Positions 8,647-17,869 of a DNA stretch of 64,000 nucleotides are shown here, in pieces; position 1 is the first letter of the stretch; each line of letters starts with the position of its first letter. A program made the position numbers and the translations under genes. Where the stretch lies: positions 62,001 through 126,000 of the forward strand of contig CAVUAU010000002.1 of NCBI GenBank assembly GCA_963739625.1, given 5' to 3'. The DNA comes from Salinimicrobium sp963739625 (GTDB lineage: Bacteria; Bacteroidota; Bacteroidia; Flavobacteriales; Flavobacteriaceae). The notes below the pieces were generated by a model, which worked only from the letters and a program-made list of their open reading frames with translations, was not told the DNA's origin and ran no database searches.

Positions 8647-9372
8647 TTAAAAATTTCTATTGGCGACAGCTGTTTTCGCCTTTACCAGGCCATCTTTGAT
8701 AACTTCAAAGACCTTATCCCTAAAAGTTTCTTCCAGCTCATTTTCCACTTCATTGAGTAGTTCATTTGGACTCACAGTTTTTTCGGCATAAACAGGATCT
8801 GCCTCTATTTCTGCGGAAGCCAGCATCAACAGCGCTTCTACCTCGGCATCACTAACTTCTGAAGGTGTTTTTTTCTCTTCGGAAGTTTGCTCCTGAACTT
8901 TCTGAGGTTCCAAAAAAGCAATTTCTGAAGCTTCTTCGGAAGGCGCCTGTTTTTCCGGTTTTTCAGAAACTACTGCCAGCGCTTTTTGAGTTCTCTGCTG
9001 CGGAAGCTGTTGTTTCCGGTTTAGCTTTTGAACTTCTTCCTGTTCCTGTGTCACTTCTTCCGAAGCCAGCTGAATTTCCTCTTTTTGAGCATTTCCTTTT
9101 TCTTGTGGCAATTCATCCTGAATTTCTTCCGAAGCTGTTTCGACTACAGCAGGCGTCTGCTGCATTGTTTGATCGCCTCCAAAAAAGGTTCCCAGGACGA
9201 AAAACACGACTGCTACGGCTGCCACAGCACCTATCCACCAAAAGTTAAACTTCTTTTGCTCCTCCTCTGCCTCGAGCCGCTGCTCCAGTTTCTTCCAGCT
9301 ACCTGCCGAAGGGGTGATCTCCCTTTTTTGCAGCTGCTTTTTGGCTTGTTCTTCAAATTTTACCGGTTCCAT
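8647..9372 (-). CDS. Membrane-bound anti-sigma factor candidate
   Basis: A 241-residue protein with one transmembrane segment (residues about 45-63, WWIGAVAAVAVVFFVLGTFF). The short cytoplasmic N-terminus (PSAGSWKKLEQRLEAEE) is the pattern seen in flavobacterial anti-sigma proteins. The periplasmic part is low-complexity and very rich in Glu and Gln. It overlaps the sigma gene by 20 bp, so translation is coupled. It has no zinc-type ZAS motif. Role is inferred mainly from topology and neighbourhood. Confidence 0.75.
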   Translation of the reverse strand: MEPVKFEEQAKKQLQKREITPSAGSWKKLEQRLEAEEEQKKFNFWWIGAVAAVAVVFFVLGTFFGGDQTMQQTPAVVETASEEIQDELPQEKGNAQKEEIQLASEEVTQEQEEVQKLNRKQQLPQQRTQKALAVVSEKPEKQAPSEEASEIAFLEPQKVQEQTSEEKKTPSEVSDAEVEALLMLASAEIEADPVYAEKTVSPNELLNEVENELEETFRDKVFEVIKDGLVKAKTAVANRNF

Positions 9373-9922
9373 AACCTGTGCTTTTTTCGTTCTGCAATTT
9401 CTCCTGCAACAACTTTCTTGCCTTGAAAAGCTGTGATTTGGAGGTGCCCTCAGTGATCTTCAGCATTTTTGCGATTTCAGAATGCTTATAACCTTCTATC
9501 GCGTAGAGCACAAAGACCATCTTATAGCCTTCGGGCAGGCTGTCAATGAGAGACTGAATGTGGGCCGCGTTCAATTCAGAAATAAAGGGATCTGAATAAT
9601 CTGCGGTTTCCGCGATTTGTTCATCCTGAAATTCTACTTTCTTCTGCGTTCTTAAAAAGGAAATTGCTTCCCTTATCATGATGCGTCTCATCCAGCCTTC
9701 AAAACTGCCCTCGTGTCTAAAGTCTTTCAGGTGCTTAAAAACCTTAAAAAATCCGTTGAGCATTACCTCCTCTGCATGGTGAAGATCTTTCACGTATTGC
9801 CTGCAAATACTCAACATTTTTGGCGAGTGTAACTCATAAAGCTTCTGCTGCGCCTCGCGATTATTCTTCGCGGCACGTTTGATAAGCTGAGACTCGTTCT
9901 TAAAGAGTTGAATTACTTTCAC
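9353..9922 (-). CDS. ECF-type RNA polymerase sigma factor
   Basis: A 189-residue group IV sigma factor. Region 2 covers about residues 20-90 (YVKDLHHAEEVMLNGFFKVFKHL, FEGWMRRIMIREAI) and region 4 about 120-175 (LPEGYKMVFVLYAIEGYKHSEIA, EGTSKSQLFKARKLL). The start codon is GTG. It is the first gene of an operon with the anti-sigma (20-bp overlap) and an outer-membrane protein, which suggests an envelope-related stimulus. Promoter autoregulation is likely but no binding site could be recognised. Confidence 0.93.
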   Translation of the reverse strand: MKVIQLFKNESQLIKRAAKNNREAQQKLYELHSPKMLSICRQYVKDLHHAEEVMLNGFFKVFKHLKDFRHEGSFEGWMRRIMIREAISFLRTQKKVEFQDEQIAETADYSDPFISELNAAHIQSLIDSLPEGYKMVFVLYAIEGYKHSEIAKMLKITEGTSKSQLFKARKLLQEKLQNEKSTGYGTGKI

Positions 9923-10156
9923 CGTTTTCTTAAGGGCTTCTATTTACATAGACGACAGGTTCCTGAAAAAGGTTGCCTGGGCGACAAATTTTTTTCAAGA
10001 AAGAAGTAAAAGTATGATTTTTAGGAATTAGAAAATAGACCGCTGCGCTCTTAGATTATAGAATAGAGACTTTTGCAGAAAATACTTTAGGCAATCTTAC
10101 CAGTAATTTGTCGTAGGTCGCACAAGAGAACAGGAAACGGGGAACAGGCAACAGTA

Positions 10157-11134
10157 TTACTTCTTCCTTTCGATCACGTAGTTCACCATGAGCACGAGGG
10201 AATCTTTGTATGGAGAATCGGGGTATTGATCGAGCAGGGCTAACGCCTCCTGCTGAAATTCTTTCATTCTTTTGACCGCATATTCCAGTCCGCCTTGTTG
10301 CTTCACAAAAGCGATGACTTCGTTGACACGCTTTTTGTCTTTGTTGTGTTTCTTTACGGAATTGATCAACCAAACCTTATCCTTGTCTGATACCTTGTTC
10401 AGCGTATAGATCAACGGCAGCGTCATCTTCTGCTCCTTTATGTCGATCCCGGTTGGTTTTCCAATGCGTTCGTTTCCGTAATCAAAAAGGTCATCTTTGA
10501 TCTGGAAAGCCATTCCAATAAGCTCCCCGAATTTTCGCATTTTCTCCACCTCAGCAGAATCGGGTTTTACCGAAGCAGCGCCAAGGCTGCAACAGGCTGC
10601 GATAAGCGTAGCGGTTTTTTGCCGGATGATCTCGTAATAGACTTCTTCAGTAATATCGAGCCTGCGGGCTTTCTCAATTTGCAAAAGTTCACCCTCGCTC
10701 ATTTCACGAACCGCGACAGAAATGATCTTCAGCAGATCAAAATCATTGTTGTCTATAGAAAGTAAAAGCCCTTTTGAGAGCAGGTAATCTCCCACCAGCA
10801 CAGCGATCTTATTCTTCCAAAGCGCATTGATCGAGAAAAATCCCCGGCGGCGATTGGAGTCATCCACTACGTCATCGTGTACAAGAGTAGCGGTATGAAT
10901 TAGCTCAATGACCGAAGCTCCCCGATAAGTACGTTCGTTCACCTCACCTTCAGAAACCATTTTTGCGACCAGGAATACGAACATGGGCCGCATTTGCTTG
11001 CCCTTGCGGTTGACGATAAAATGGGTGATCTTGTTGAGAAGGGCAACCTTTGAAGACATTGACTCAAAGAACTTCTTTTCAAAAAGTTCCATCTCCTGTT
11101 CCACGGGAAGTTTTATTTTCGAGATTACCTTCAT
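10157..11134 (-). CDS. Long-chain polyprenyl diphosphate synthase
   Basis: A 325-residue trans-prenyltransferase that adds isopentenyl units to farnesyl diphosphate to give the menaquinone side chain. The first Asp-rich motif is HDDVVDDSNRRRG and the second is KDDLFDYG, both complete. Small residues before the first Asp motif (ELIHTATLV) suggest a long chain, octaprenyl or hexaprenyl. Monocistronic. The 234 bp between this gene and the sigma operon hold no recognisable feature. Confidence 0.92.
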   Translation of the reverse strand: MKVISKIKLPVEQEMELFEKKFFESMSSKVALLNKITHFIVNRKGKQMRPMFVFLVAKMVSEGEVNERTYRGASVIELIHTATLVHDDVVDDSNRRRGFFSINALWKNKIAVLVGDYLLSKGLLLSIDNNDFDLLKIISVAVREMSEGELLQIEKARRLDITEEVYYEIIRQKTATLIAACCSLGAASVKPDSAEVEKMRKFGELIGMAFQIKDDLFDYGNERIGKPTGIDIKEQKMTLPLIYTLNKVSDKDKVWLINSVKKHNKDKKRVNEVIAFVKQQGGLEYAVKRMKEFQQEALALLDQYPDSPYKDSLVLMVNYVIERKK

Positions 11135-11231
11135 ACGGGTCGCAAGATAGTTAAAAAGATGTTCTTATTTAACAACGAAGGCCTGATGGAGATCATCTCC
11201 TCAGGCCTTTTCTATTGCTTTTTTTGAAGTT

Positions 11232-12272
11232 TTACGACTTGTTCGCCAGCTGCCCACAGGCGGCATCGATATCTTTTCCGCGGGACCGGCGTACAGTTAC
11301 GGTTATGCCGTTCTTCTCGAGTTCATGAACGTACATATCTGTAGTTTCTGAAGGTGCCTGCTTAAAATGATCATCTCCAATTGGGTTGTACTCGATCAAG
11401 TTCACCTTGCAGGGTACATATTTGGCAAATCTCACAAGGGCATCCACATCTTTTTTGCGATCGTTGATGCCTTTCCAAACCACATATTCATAAGTGATGC
11501 GGCTTTTAGTCCTTGCATACCAATACTCTAGCGCTTCTCTAAGATCTTCCAGCGGAAAGGTCGCGTTGAAAGGCATGATCGAGGTCCGCACCTCATCAAT
11601 AGCTGAGTGCAATGACACGGCGAGTTTGAACTTCACCTCTTCGTCGGCCATCTTTTTGATCATTTTTGGCACTCCTGAAGTGGAGACTGTAATTCTCTTT
11701 GGCGACATTCCCAAACCTTCGGGAGAAGTGATCTTCTCAATGGCCTGCAGCACATTGTTGTAGTTCATGAGAGGTTCACCCATGCCCATAAATACGATAT
11801 TGGAAAGCGGCTTGTCGAAATACAGTCTGCTTTCGTTGTCTATCGCGACCACCTGATCGTAGATCTCATCGGGATTCAGGTTACGCATGCGCTTCAGCTT
11901 GGCCGTAGCACAGAACTTACAATCCAGGCTGCAACCTACCTGAGAGGAAACACAGGCTGTAGTTCGGGTTTTCGTAGGGATCAAAACTGATTCCACGGTA
12001 AGATCATCGTGCAGTTTTACGGCATTTTTGATGGTACCGTCGCTGCTGCGCTGCATCTGGTCCACCCGAATGTGGTTGATCACAAAATTCTCATCCAGCA
12101 TTTGACGGGTCTCCTTCGAGATATTGGTCATATCTTCAAAAGAATGGGCGCCTTTTCCCCACAACCACTCGTAAACCTGGGTTCCGCGGAAGGATTTATC
12201 CCCCTGCGAAACAAAGAATTGCTGCAGTTGTTCTTTAGTAAGTGCCCGTATGTCTTTCTTTCCGTTTTTCAC
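11232..12272 (-). CDS. rlmN: Dual-specificity 23S rRNA/tRNA adenosine-C2 methyltransferase
   Basis: A 346-residue radical SAM enzyme that methylates A2503 of 23S rRNA and A37 of some tRNAs. The [4Fe-4S] motif is CSLDCKFC, followed by GMGEPLMN, and the methyl-carrying Cys is in the C-terminal ACGQL. The N-terminal accessory domain begins DIRALTKEQLQQFF. Length is normal. Monocistronic. Confidence 0.95.
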   Translation of the reverse strand: MKNGKKDIRALTKEQLQQFFVSQGDKSFRGTQVYEWLWGKGAHSFEDMTNISKETRQMLDENFVINHIRVDQMQRSSDGTIKNAVKLHDDLTVESVLIPTKTRTTACVSSQVGCSLDCKFCATAKLKRMRNLNPDEIYDQVVAIDNESRLYFDKPLSNIVFMGMGEPLMNYNNVLQAIEKITSPEGLGMSPKRITVSTSGVPKMIKKMADEEVKFKLAVSLHSAIDEVRTSIMPFNATFPLEDLREALEYWYARTKSRITYEYVVWKGINDRKKDVDALVRFAKYVPCKVNLIEYNPIGDDHFKQAPSETTDMYVHELEKNGITVTVRRSRGKDIDAACGQLANKS

Positions 12273-12410
12273 GTTGCAAAAGTAATGAAGTAATTCGATT
12301 TAAAACATCCTTCAGAAATGTCATTTTTGAGGATCGATAAGTGTGATTTACAAAAACTTAACCACGAATCCACGAATTATTTTCTTTAGGCTCAAACTTG
12401 TTTAAAAAAC

Positions 12411-12446
12411 AAAACCTACAAGGTCAAAAAAGATCTTGCAGGTTTT
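12411..12446. repeat. Palindromic intergenic repeat, GCAAGGT family, copy 1
   Basis: Two 15-bp arms (AAAACCTACAAGGTC and GATCTTGCAGGTTTT) pair with two mismatches around a 6-bp A-rich centre. Four relatives occur in the window near 25197, 25402, 51653 and 51709, always between genes. Confidence 0.7.
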
Positions 12447-12455
12447 AAGTTATCT

Positions 12456-12483
12456 GCTCACTGAACACTGAGCACTGAGCACT
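12456..12483. repeat. Heptanucleotide tandem repeat ACTGARC
   Basis: ACTGAAC, ACTGAGC, ACTGAGC and ACT follow directly, preceded by a partial unit. The same 7-bp unit makes a second array at 40972-41002. Confidence 0.75.
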
Positions 12484-12487
12484 ATAA

Positions 12488-13537
12488 CTAGAGGATCAAC
12501 ATTGCGTCCCCGTAAGTGTAGAATTTATATTTTTCCTTCACTGCTTCTGCATAGGCCTTTTTCATGAAGTCATGACCTGCAAAAGCCGAAACCATCATCA
12601 ACAAGGTTGATTTTGGTGTATGGAAGTTGGTGATCATACAGTTAGCGATGCTAAAATCGTATGGAGGAAAGATGAACTTGTTCGTCCACCCTCCAAATTC
12701 GTTCAAAGTTCTGTTAGAGGACACTGAACTTTCCAAAGAGCGCATTACGGTAGTACCAACTGCACAAACTTTGCGTTTTTCAGAAATGGCTTTGTTGATG
12801 GTATCAACCGCAGGCTTTTCTATAAAAGCTTCCTCACTGTCCATCTTGTGCTTGGAAAGATCTTCCACCTCAACCGGGCTAAAAGTTCCCAAACCAACGT
12901 GCAGGGTAACTTCAGCAAAGTCAATTCCTTTGATCTCAAGACGCTTCAACAGGTGCTTTGAAAAGTGAAGTCCGGCAGTTGGGGCAGCAACGGCACCTTC
13001 TTCTTTTGCGTAAATAGTCTGGTAACGCTCTGAATCTTCGGGCTGCACATCTCTCTTGATATACTTTGGAAGCGGAGTCTCACCAAGTTCTGTCAATTTA
13101 TTTCTGAATTCTTCGTAAGAACCGTCATAAAGGAAACGAAGCGTTCTTCCGCGGGAAGTAGTGTTATCGATAACTTCAGCCACCAAAGATTCGTCTTCCC
13201 CAAAATACAACTTGTTCCCAATCCTGATCTTCCTGGCAGGATCCACCAGCACATCCCATAAACGGGTCTCGGCATTCAATTCCCTCAACAAAAACACTTC
13301 AATACGAGCACCGGTCTTTTCCTTGTTTCCGAAGAGACGGGCAGGAAAAACCTTGGTGTTGTTCAATACCATCACGTCGTGCGGCTCAAAATAATCAATT
13401 AGATCCTTGAACTGCCTGTGCTCAATTGTTTGATCTTTCCTGTTCAAAACCATTAGACGAGCTTCGTCACGGTGTTCTGAAGGATATTCGGCCAATAGTT
13501 CCGGCGGAAGATCAAAATTGAAGTGCGATAATTTCAT
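12488..13537 (-). CDS. queA: S-adenosylmethionine:tRNA ribosyltransferase-isomerase
   Basis: A 349-residue enzyme that transfers and rearranges the ribosyl part of SAM onto preQ1 in tRNA to give epoxyqueuosine. Recognised by MKLSHFNFDLPPELLAEYP at the start, DEARLMVLNR, the central GAVAAPTAGLHF block and FHTPKSTLLMMVSAFAG near the end. The chosen start at 13537 matches the family; the frame is open 33 bp further upstream without added homology. Monocistronic. Confidence 0.95.
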   Translation of the reverse strand: MKLSHFNFDLPPELLAEYPSEHRDEARLMVLNRKDQTIEHRQFKDLIDYFEPHDVMVLNNTKVFPARLFGNKEKTGARIEVFLLRELNAETRLWDVLVDPARKIRIGNKLYFGEDESLVAEVIDNTTSRGRTLRFLYDGSYEEFRNKLTELGETPLPKYIKRDVQPEDSERYQTIYAKEEGAVAAPTAGLHFSKHLLKRLEIKGIDFAEVTLHVGLGTFSPVEVEDLSKHKMDSEEAFIEKPAVDTINKAISEKRKVCAVGTTVMRSLESSVSSNRTLNEFGGWTNKFIFPPYDFSIANCMITNFHTPKSTLLMMVSAFAGHDFMKKAYAEAVKEKYKFYTYGDAMLIL

Positions 13538-13668
13538 TCCCATATGTAAGATAGATTTTAAAAGCTGCAAATATACAACCTGGAGATAGGGGTTGTCAAG
13601 TAAATGCAGGTTTATTTGATAAAACTGTTAGTAAGATCGGCAATTAGGCCTTGATTATTGGAAAAATT

Positions 13669-14901
13669 TCAGTCTTTCTGAAGATTTTTTACAGAAAATC
13701 CGACTTTTTCGAGCTCTTCCCAATATCCCGGAAAGGATTTAGTGACCACCTCAGCCTCTTTTATCTTCAGCGGAATTTTCACTGCCAGAGGCGCAAAAGC
13801 CAGGGCCATCCTATGGTCATTATAAGTCTCAATTTCTATTCCAGATTTAAGATCTTCTGAAGGAGAAAATTCCAGAGTATCATCAGAGATCGCTACACTG
13901 CCGCCAAACTTTTCCATCTCATTCTTGAGTGCCTGCAACCTATCGGTTTCCTTGATGCGCAGCGTGTGCAGGCCGGTAAGCTTACAAGGAATACCCAGGC
14001 CAAGGCAGGTCACAGCAATGGTTTGTGCAAGATCTGGCGAGCCGGCAAGATCGAGCTCCAAAAATGACATTTTTGAAACCTCTTCTTTTTGAAGCCGGAC
14101 CTTATCTTCCAAAAAGGTGGTTTTCACCCCTAATTTTCTGTAGATCTCGGCCACAGATCTGTCGCCCTGCAGGCTGTCTTCCCTGTAGCTGCTCAATTCA
14201 AATTCGGCTTTTTCACTTAGGGCAACAATGCTGTAAAAATAGGAAGCCGAACTCCAGTCTGATTCGACAGCGAGTTCTGCTGAAGGCACTTCTGCAACAG
14301 GAGGGATTTCAATAATATTATTTTGGAATTGGCCTTGAATTCCGCAGCGCTCCAGCAACTTCAGGGTCATCAAAATATAAGGCACTGAGGTTGCCTTTCC
14401 CTGCAGATTGATCTTTAGTCCGTTTGGCAGCGAAGGCGCGATGAGCATCAAAGCCGAAATATACTGGCTGCTGATGTTCGCCTGCACGCTCACCTCCTGC
14501 TGCGTGAATTTCTTTCCCTCAATTCTTAAAGGAGGATAACCTTCATTTTTGAGGTAACTAATGTCTGCGCCCAACGCTCCAAGCGCCTCTACAAGAACTT
14601 CCACAGGCCGCTCCTGCATTCGGCTGCTGCCCGTAAGTACCACTCTCCTGCCCTCTCTAGGGGCAAAATAGGCGGTTAGAAAGCGCATTGCGGTACCCGC
14701 GTGATGTATATCTATTACTTCCTCGGTTGAAGAAAGGGCTTTTTGCAGCACCTGTGTGTCGTCGCTGTTAGAAAGGTTTGTGATCTTTATCTGCGGAAAA
14801 AGCGCTTGCAGGATAAGCAGCCGGTTCGATTCACTTTTTGAGCCGGTAATACGAATGTCACCCGAAACTGTTCCGGAGTCTTTAGAAATGAATAACTCCA
14901 T
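13669..14901 (-). CDS. aroA: 3-phosphoshikimate 1-carboxyvinyltransferase
   Basis: A 410-residue EPSP synthase of the shikimate pathway, joining shikimate-3-phosphate and PEP. It shows GSKSESNRLLI at the N-terminus, HAGTAMRF in the middle, and LRIKETDRLQALKNEM plus NDHRMALAFAPLA at the C-terminus. The start ATG shares its A with the stop codon of the preceding membrane-protein gene (TAATG), so I prefer it over a start 105 bp upstream. It is the end of a run with the small membrane protein and the MazG-like gene. Confidence 0.95.
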   Translation of the reverse strand: MELFISKDSGTVSGDIRITGSKSESNRLLILQALFPQIKITNLSNSDDTQVLQKALSSTEEVIDIHHAGTAMRFLTAYFAPREGRRVVLTGSSRMQERPVEVLVEALGALGADISYLKNEGYPPLRIEGKKFTQQEVSVQANISSQYISALMLIAPSLPNGLKINLQGKATSVPYILMTLKLLERCGIQGQFQNNIIEIPPVAEVPSAELAVESDWSSASYFYSIVALSEKAEFELSSYREDSLQGDRSVAEIYRKLGVKTTFLEDKVRLQKEEVSKMSFLELDLAGSPDLAQTIAVTCLGLGIPCKLTGLHTLRIKETDRLQALKNEMEKFGGSVAISDDTLEFSPSEDLKSGIEIETYNDHRMALAFAPLAVKIPLKIKEAEVVTKSFPGYWEELEKVGFSVKNLQKD

Positions 14902-15161
14902 TAGCGTTTTTGAAATTCTTTTCGACGGCTGGTCATATAGATGGCGTAGACCACGCTGATAACAAATTTGATGAGGAAGTAGTTTACCCACTTCCCATCT
15001 GCCCATTCGTCCTCATAGATCTTAGCAAAGTCCCCCGAAATAATAGCCTGAAAATGTGAGATGATGAGTGTCATTCCCACAAAGATCACGAAGAAAATAA
15101 GGGCGAGTTGCAAGACCTTCACCCAAAAGTCCGGACTTTTAAAATTCTCAAAAATACGCAT
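14901..15161 (-). CDS. Small membrane protein, two helices, unknown function
   Basis: An 86-residue protein with two predicted membrane helices (about residues 15-38, VLQLALIFFVIFVGMTLIIS, and 60-77, YFLIKFVISVVYAIYMTS) and a charged cytoplasmic tail RRKEFQKR. It overlaps aroA and the MazG-like gene by one base on either side, so it belongs to the same transcript. I do not recognise a characterised family. Confidence 0.7.
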   Translation of the reverse strand: MRIFENFKSPDFWVKVLQLALIFFVIFVGMTLIISHFQAIISGDFAKIYEDEWADGKWVNYFLIKFVISVVYAIYMTSRRKEFQKR

Positions 15162-15487
15162 TATTGAAGCTTTTCGTTGTTCTTGTGCCTGTCTTTATCT
15201 CTCCTGGTCTTAAGATCAAGTTTTTTATCAAAAGCCTTTTGAAGGTCAATGCCCGTTTGGTTGGCAAGGCAAAGTACTACAAATACCACATCTGCCAGCT
15301 CCTCTCCCAAATCTTTGGTTTTATCGCTTTCCTTTTCGCTTTGTTCACCGTAGCGGCGGGCAATAATGCGAGCGACTTCCCCTACCTCTTCGGTAAGTTG
15401 GGCCATGTTTGTCAATTCATTGAAATAACGCACCCCGTGTTCATTGATCCATTCATCAACGGCTTTTTGTGCATGCTGTAGATCCAT
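15161..15487 (-). CDS. MazG-like nucleotide pyrophosphohydrolase
   Basis: A 108-residue all-alpha NTP pyrophosphohydrolase. The metal-binding acids are in LTEEVGEVARIIARRYGE and LGEELADVVFVVLCLAN, the two conserved helices of the MazG/dUTPase superfamily. It probably hydrolyses non-canonical or excess nucleoside triphosphates. It is the first clear gene of the operon that continues with the two-helix membrane protein and aroA. Confidence 0.88.
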   Translation of the reverse strand: MDLQHAQKAVDEWINEHGVRYFNELTNMAQLTEEVGEVARIIARRYGEQSEKESDKTKDLGEELADVVFVVLCLANQTGIDLQKAFDKKLDLKTRRDKDRHKNNEKLQ

Positions 15488-15490
15488 AAG

Positions 15491-15727
15491 TTATGTTTTT
15501 AGCAGGACTATGGCTTCTGCCTGCTTCTTCAGCATGTTAGCAAAAAAAGCTTTTAAAGCAGCATACTCCTGTGGTGGATAGACAGTGGTGTTTAGATCAA
15601 AACTAGATTCAATCCTTATCATGTTCCTGTCCTGTACTGCGACAAATTTATAAGTTCCCGCGCCATTGTTCAAATCATATGCAATACTTTCGGGAAGAAA
15701 TTCAACTTTATATCCTTCAGGGATCAT
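15491..15727 (-). pseudogene. Remnant: C-terminal fragment of a third DUF3857-type protein
   Basis: This 78-residue frame matches only the last part of the neighbouring 655-residue protein: IPEGYKVEFLPES against LPQGYKVESLPES, NNGAGTYKFV against KNGSGTYKFV, and KKQAEAIVLLKT against EKQTEAIVLSKI. A TAA stop directly precedes its ATG and no ribosome site is obvious. The 164 bp between it and the neighbour carry only a 40-residue frame without visible homology. The simplest reading is an eroded tandem duplicate; a small expressed protein cannot be excluded. Confidence 0.75.
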
Positions 15728-15891
15728 TTATAATTTATTGATACGCTCTTGCACCTCTGTACAGCGATCATATCAGGACGAGCAGGAAAAATAAGCTCTT
15801 TAAATATCTTTGATTCCGCCGAACCCAATCTTTCTGAAAAGATTTTTCTCCTGCCGGTTGATCTTCCAAAGATACTTTTGCTGTCTCCATG

Positions 15892-17859
15892 TTAGATTTT
15901 TGAAAGGACTATGGCTTCTGTTTGCTTTTCCACCATTCGCCCAAAGAAATTTTTGAGAGAAGGATAATCTGTGGAGGTGTAAACGGTTTTTGAAAGGCTA
16001 AATTCAGATTCAAGCCTCAGGAAATTTCCATTCTGCGTGACCACAAATTTGTATGTGCCTGAGCCGTTTTTGAAATCATAAACTACACTCTCTGGCAAAG
16101 ATTCCACTTTGTAGCCTTGGGGCAGCATTAAGTTTACCGTCTTTTTATTGAGAGAAGGATAATCAAAGAAGACAGGAATGGTACGGTGATCTGCTTTAAA
16201 AGGATTTTCTCCCCTTGCAAGAAACAGCATAGGTTTAAGATATATCTTGTCATTTATCTTCTCTACTCCGTTCTTAAGTTCAAATTCAAAAGTTTCGGTA
16301 ATCTCATTCCCCAGTTGCTCCTCGTTTTCCTTAGCTACATTGCTAATGATGATATTGCCTTTATCTTCCTCCAGCTTGCGCAGAAAATCTTCGGCTGCCA
16401 TTTTCGAATAGTCATCCCTAAATGATTTAGCATACAACCCATTCAGTGAGCGAATAGATTTTCCCTTGAGGACCAGATTGTTGTCAAACTTGTAGTTAAT
16501 TGTTTTATGATCTTCAGAAACATATGTCGGCATAAGGCTGAGCCAGGTGGAATTACCGTCTTCCTGAATGATCCTTCCCTGCCAGTTTCGCGCTCTTGCA
16601 GGAAGCTCTCCGGGCCCGGAATTCTTTTCGGTCGCATCGAGCAATACAAAATTGTTGTTTGGCAATTTCACGGCCGAGATTACATAATTAAATCCTTCTC
16701 GAGTGGGAAATGTCGGAATTCCATTATCCCTGGTGCTCAGCAATACAGGATAGGCTCTTAACCCTGCAGTTTTTAACATGGCCGTGAGCAGTAAATTAAT
16801 ATCGGCCACATTCCCGGCGCCCTCTTTCCACGCCGTTTTCACTCCTTTTTGAGCAGTAAGACCTCGAACTTCATTCCATTTTACCTTTTGCTTAACGAGA
16901 TCATAAACAACTTTAAGCTTTTCTTCCGGCGTTGTGGTGCCTACCAAGACTTTTCGCAGGTCTTCTTCAAAAAAATCCCGGCCAAGTTCTTTAGAATATC
17001 CATCATTGTTGTAAATGTTTTTCACAACATTTTCCCAGGTGGCTGTATAGTTTTCTACTGCTGAATTGGGAAGATTGGTATACTGCAGCTCCCATTTTAG
17101 GTATGCCAAATAATTGTGCAGGTAATCTACATATGGTTCATTCTTTAAACCCGGTATATTATCGGCGTTGATTGAATAAATATTCTCCAGGTAAGATAAC
17201 CTGGAGCCGCCAAATGCTTTGCTTACATTAACCTGCTTTTCCTCAACATCCAGCAGTACAGGAGACCTGAGGTTAATATGTTTTTTAAATACAAGAAACT
17301 CCGGAATTCGCACACTCGCCTCAAGGTGGTTAATGGGAATGGCGTATTGCAAAGGAAGCATGTCTATGTTTAACAAGAACGGAGATTCAATTCTGTACCT
17401 GATTTCGATAACACTCCCCTCCTTAACTGCCGGCATTGTGAATTTGGTAAGCTCCTGATGATCATTTACTTCCTCTTCAAAAATACCACCTTTAGAAAGT
17501 TTTTCCTTCACCAGTTTTCCATCCACAAGATTATAGGTATAACCTTTAAGACTGGTTATTTTTTCTTTGGTGGTCCCATCTCTGTAGATAGGAATTTCTT
17601 TTGTAGCCCGCTCAAATCCTTCTTTATTGTAGATCTTTATTCGTTCATGAATATCTGTGGTCAGAGCAAAACCTGAATTTTCTATAACTTGATAAGACAC
17701 CTTATGTTCTCTAAAAAGAACTGCAGCATTGGCATCATCGTCAAGGGGGTGGGCCTGTTGAAGAACCTCTTGTTTTGAGACATGACCGAATTTGAAATCC
17801 TGAGCGTTAATTTGCAGGTTGATAAAAAGCAAACAGCAAGTGTAAAAAAGAGTTTTCAT
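15892..17859 (-). CDS. DUF3857 protein with an inactive transglutaminase-like domain
   Basis: A 655-residue exported protein. The start at 17859 gives the signal peptide KTLFYTCCLLFINLQINAQ. A DUF3857 beta domain (about 60-230) is followed by a transglutaminase-like domain (about 290-400) and a C-terminal beta domain. The catalytic Cys of the active paralogue (YGDCKGLTNY) corresponds to GNVADINLLL here, and the His position (GNHVILNL) corresponds to FNYVISAV, so the Cys and His are lost; the enzyme is probably inactive. It follows the paralogue by 10 bp and is likely co-expressed. Function is unknown; a periplasmic or surface structural role is possible. Confidence 0.82.
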   Translation of the reverse strand: MKTLFYTCCLLFINLQINAQDFKFGHVSKQEVLQQAHPLDDDANAAVLFREHKVSYQVIENSGFALTTDIHERIKIYNKEGFERATKEIPIYRDGTTKEKITSLKGYTYNLVDGKLVKEKLSKGGIFEEEVNDHQELTKFTMPAVKEGSVIEIRYRIESPFLLNIDMLPLQYAIPINHLEASVRIPEFLVFKKHINLRSPVLLDVEEKQVNVSKAFGGSRLSYLENIYSINADNIPGLKNEPYVDYLHNYLAYLKWELQYTNLPNSAVENYTATWENVVKNIYNNDGYSKELGRDFFEEDLRKVLVGTTTPEEKLKVVYDLVKQKVKWNEVRGLTAQKGVKTAWKEGAGNVADINLLLTAMLKTAGLRAYPVLLSTRDNGIPTFPTREGFNYVISAVKLPNNNFVLLDATEKNSGPGELPARARNWQGRIIQEDGNSTWLSLMPTYVSEDHKTINYKFDNNLVLKGKSIRSLNGLYAKSFRDDYSKMAAEDFLRKLEEDKGNIIISNVAKENEEQLGNEITETFEFELKNGVEKINDKIYLKPMLFLARGENPFKADHRTIPVFFDYPSLNKKTVNLMLPQGYKVESLPESVVYDFKNGSGTYKFVVTQNGNFLRLESEFSLSKTVYTSTDYPSLKNFFGRMVEKQTEAIVLSKI

Positions 17860-17869
17860 GGATGGTTGA

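Noticed and set aside
7200..9922. Toxin-antitoxin and sigma operon as parts of a mobile island.
   Set aside because: No integrase, repeats or change in base composition around them; they appear to be ordinary chromosomal genes.
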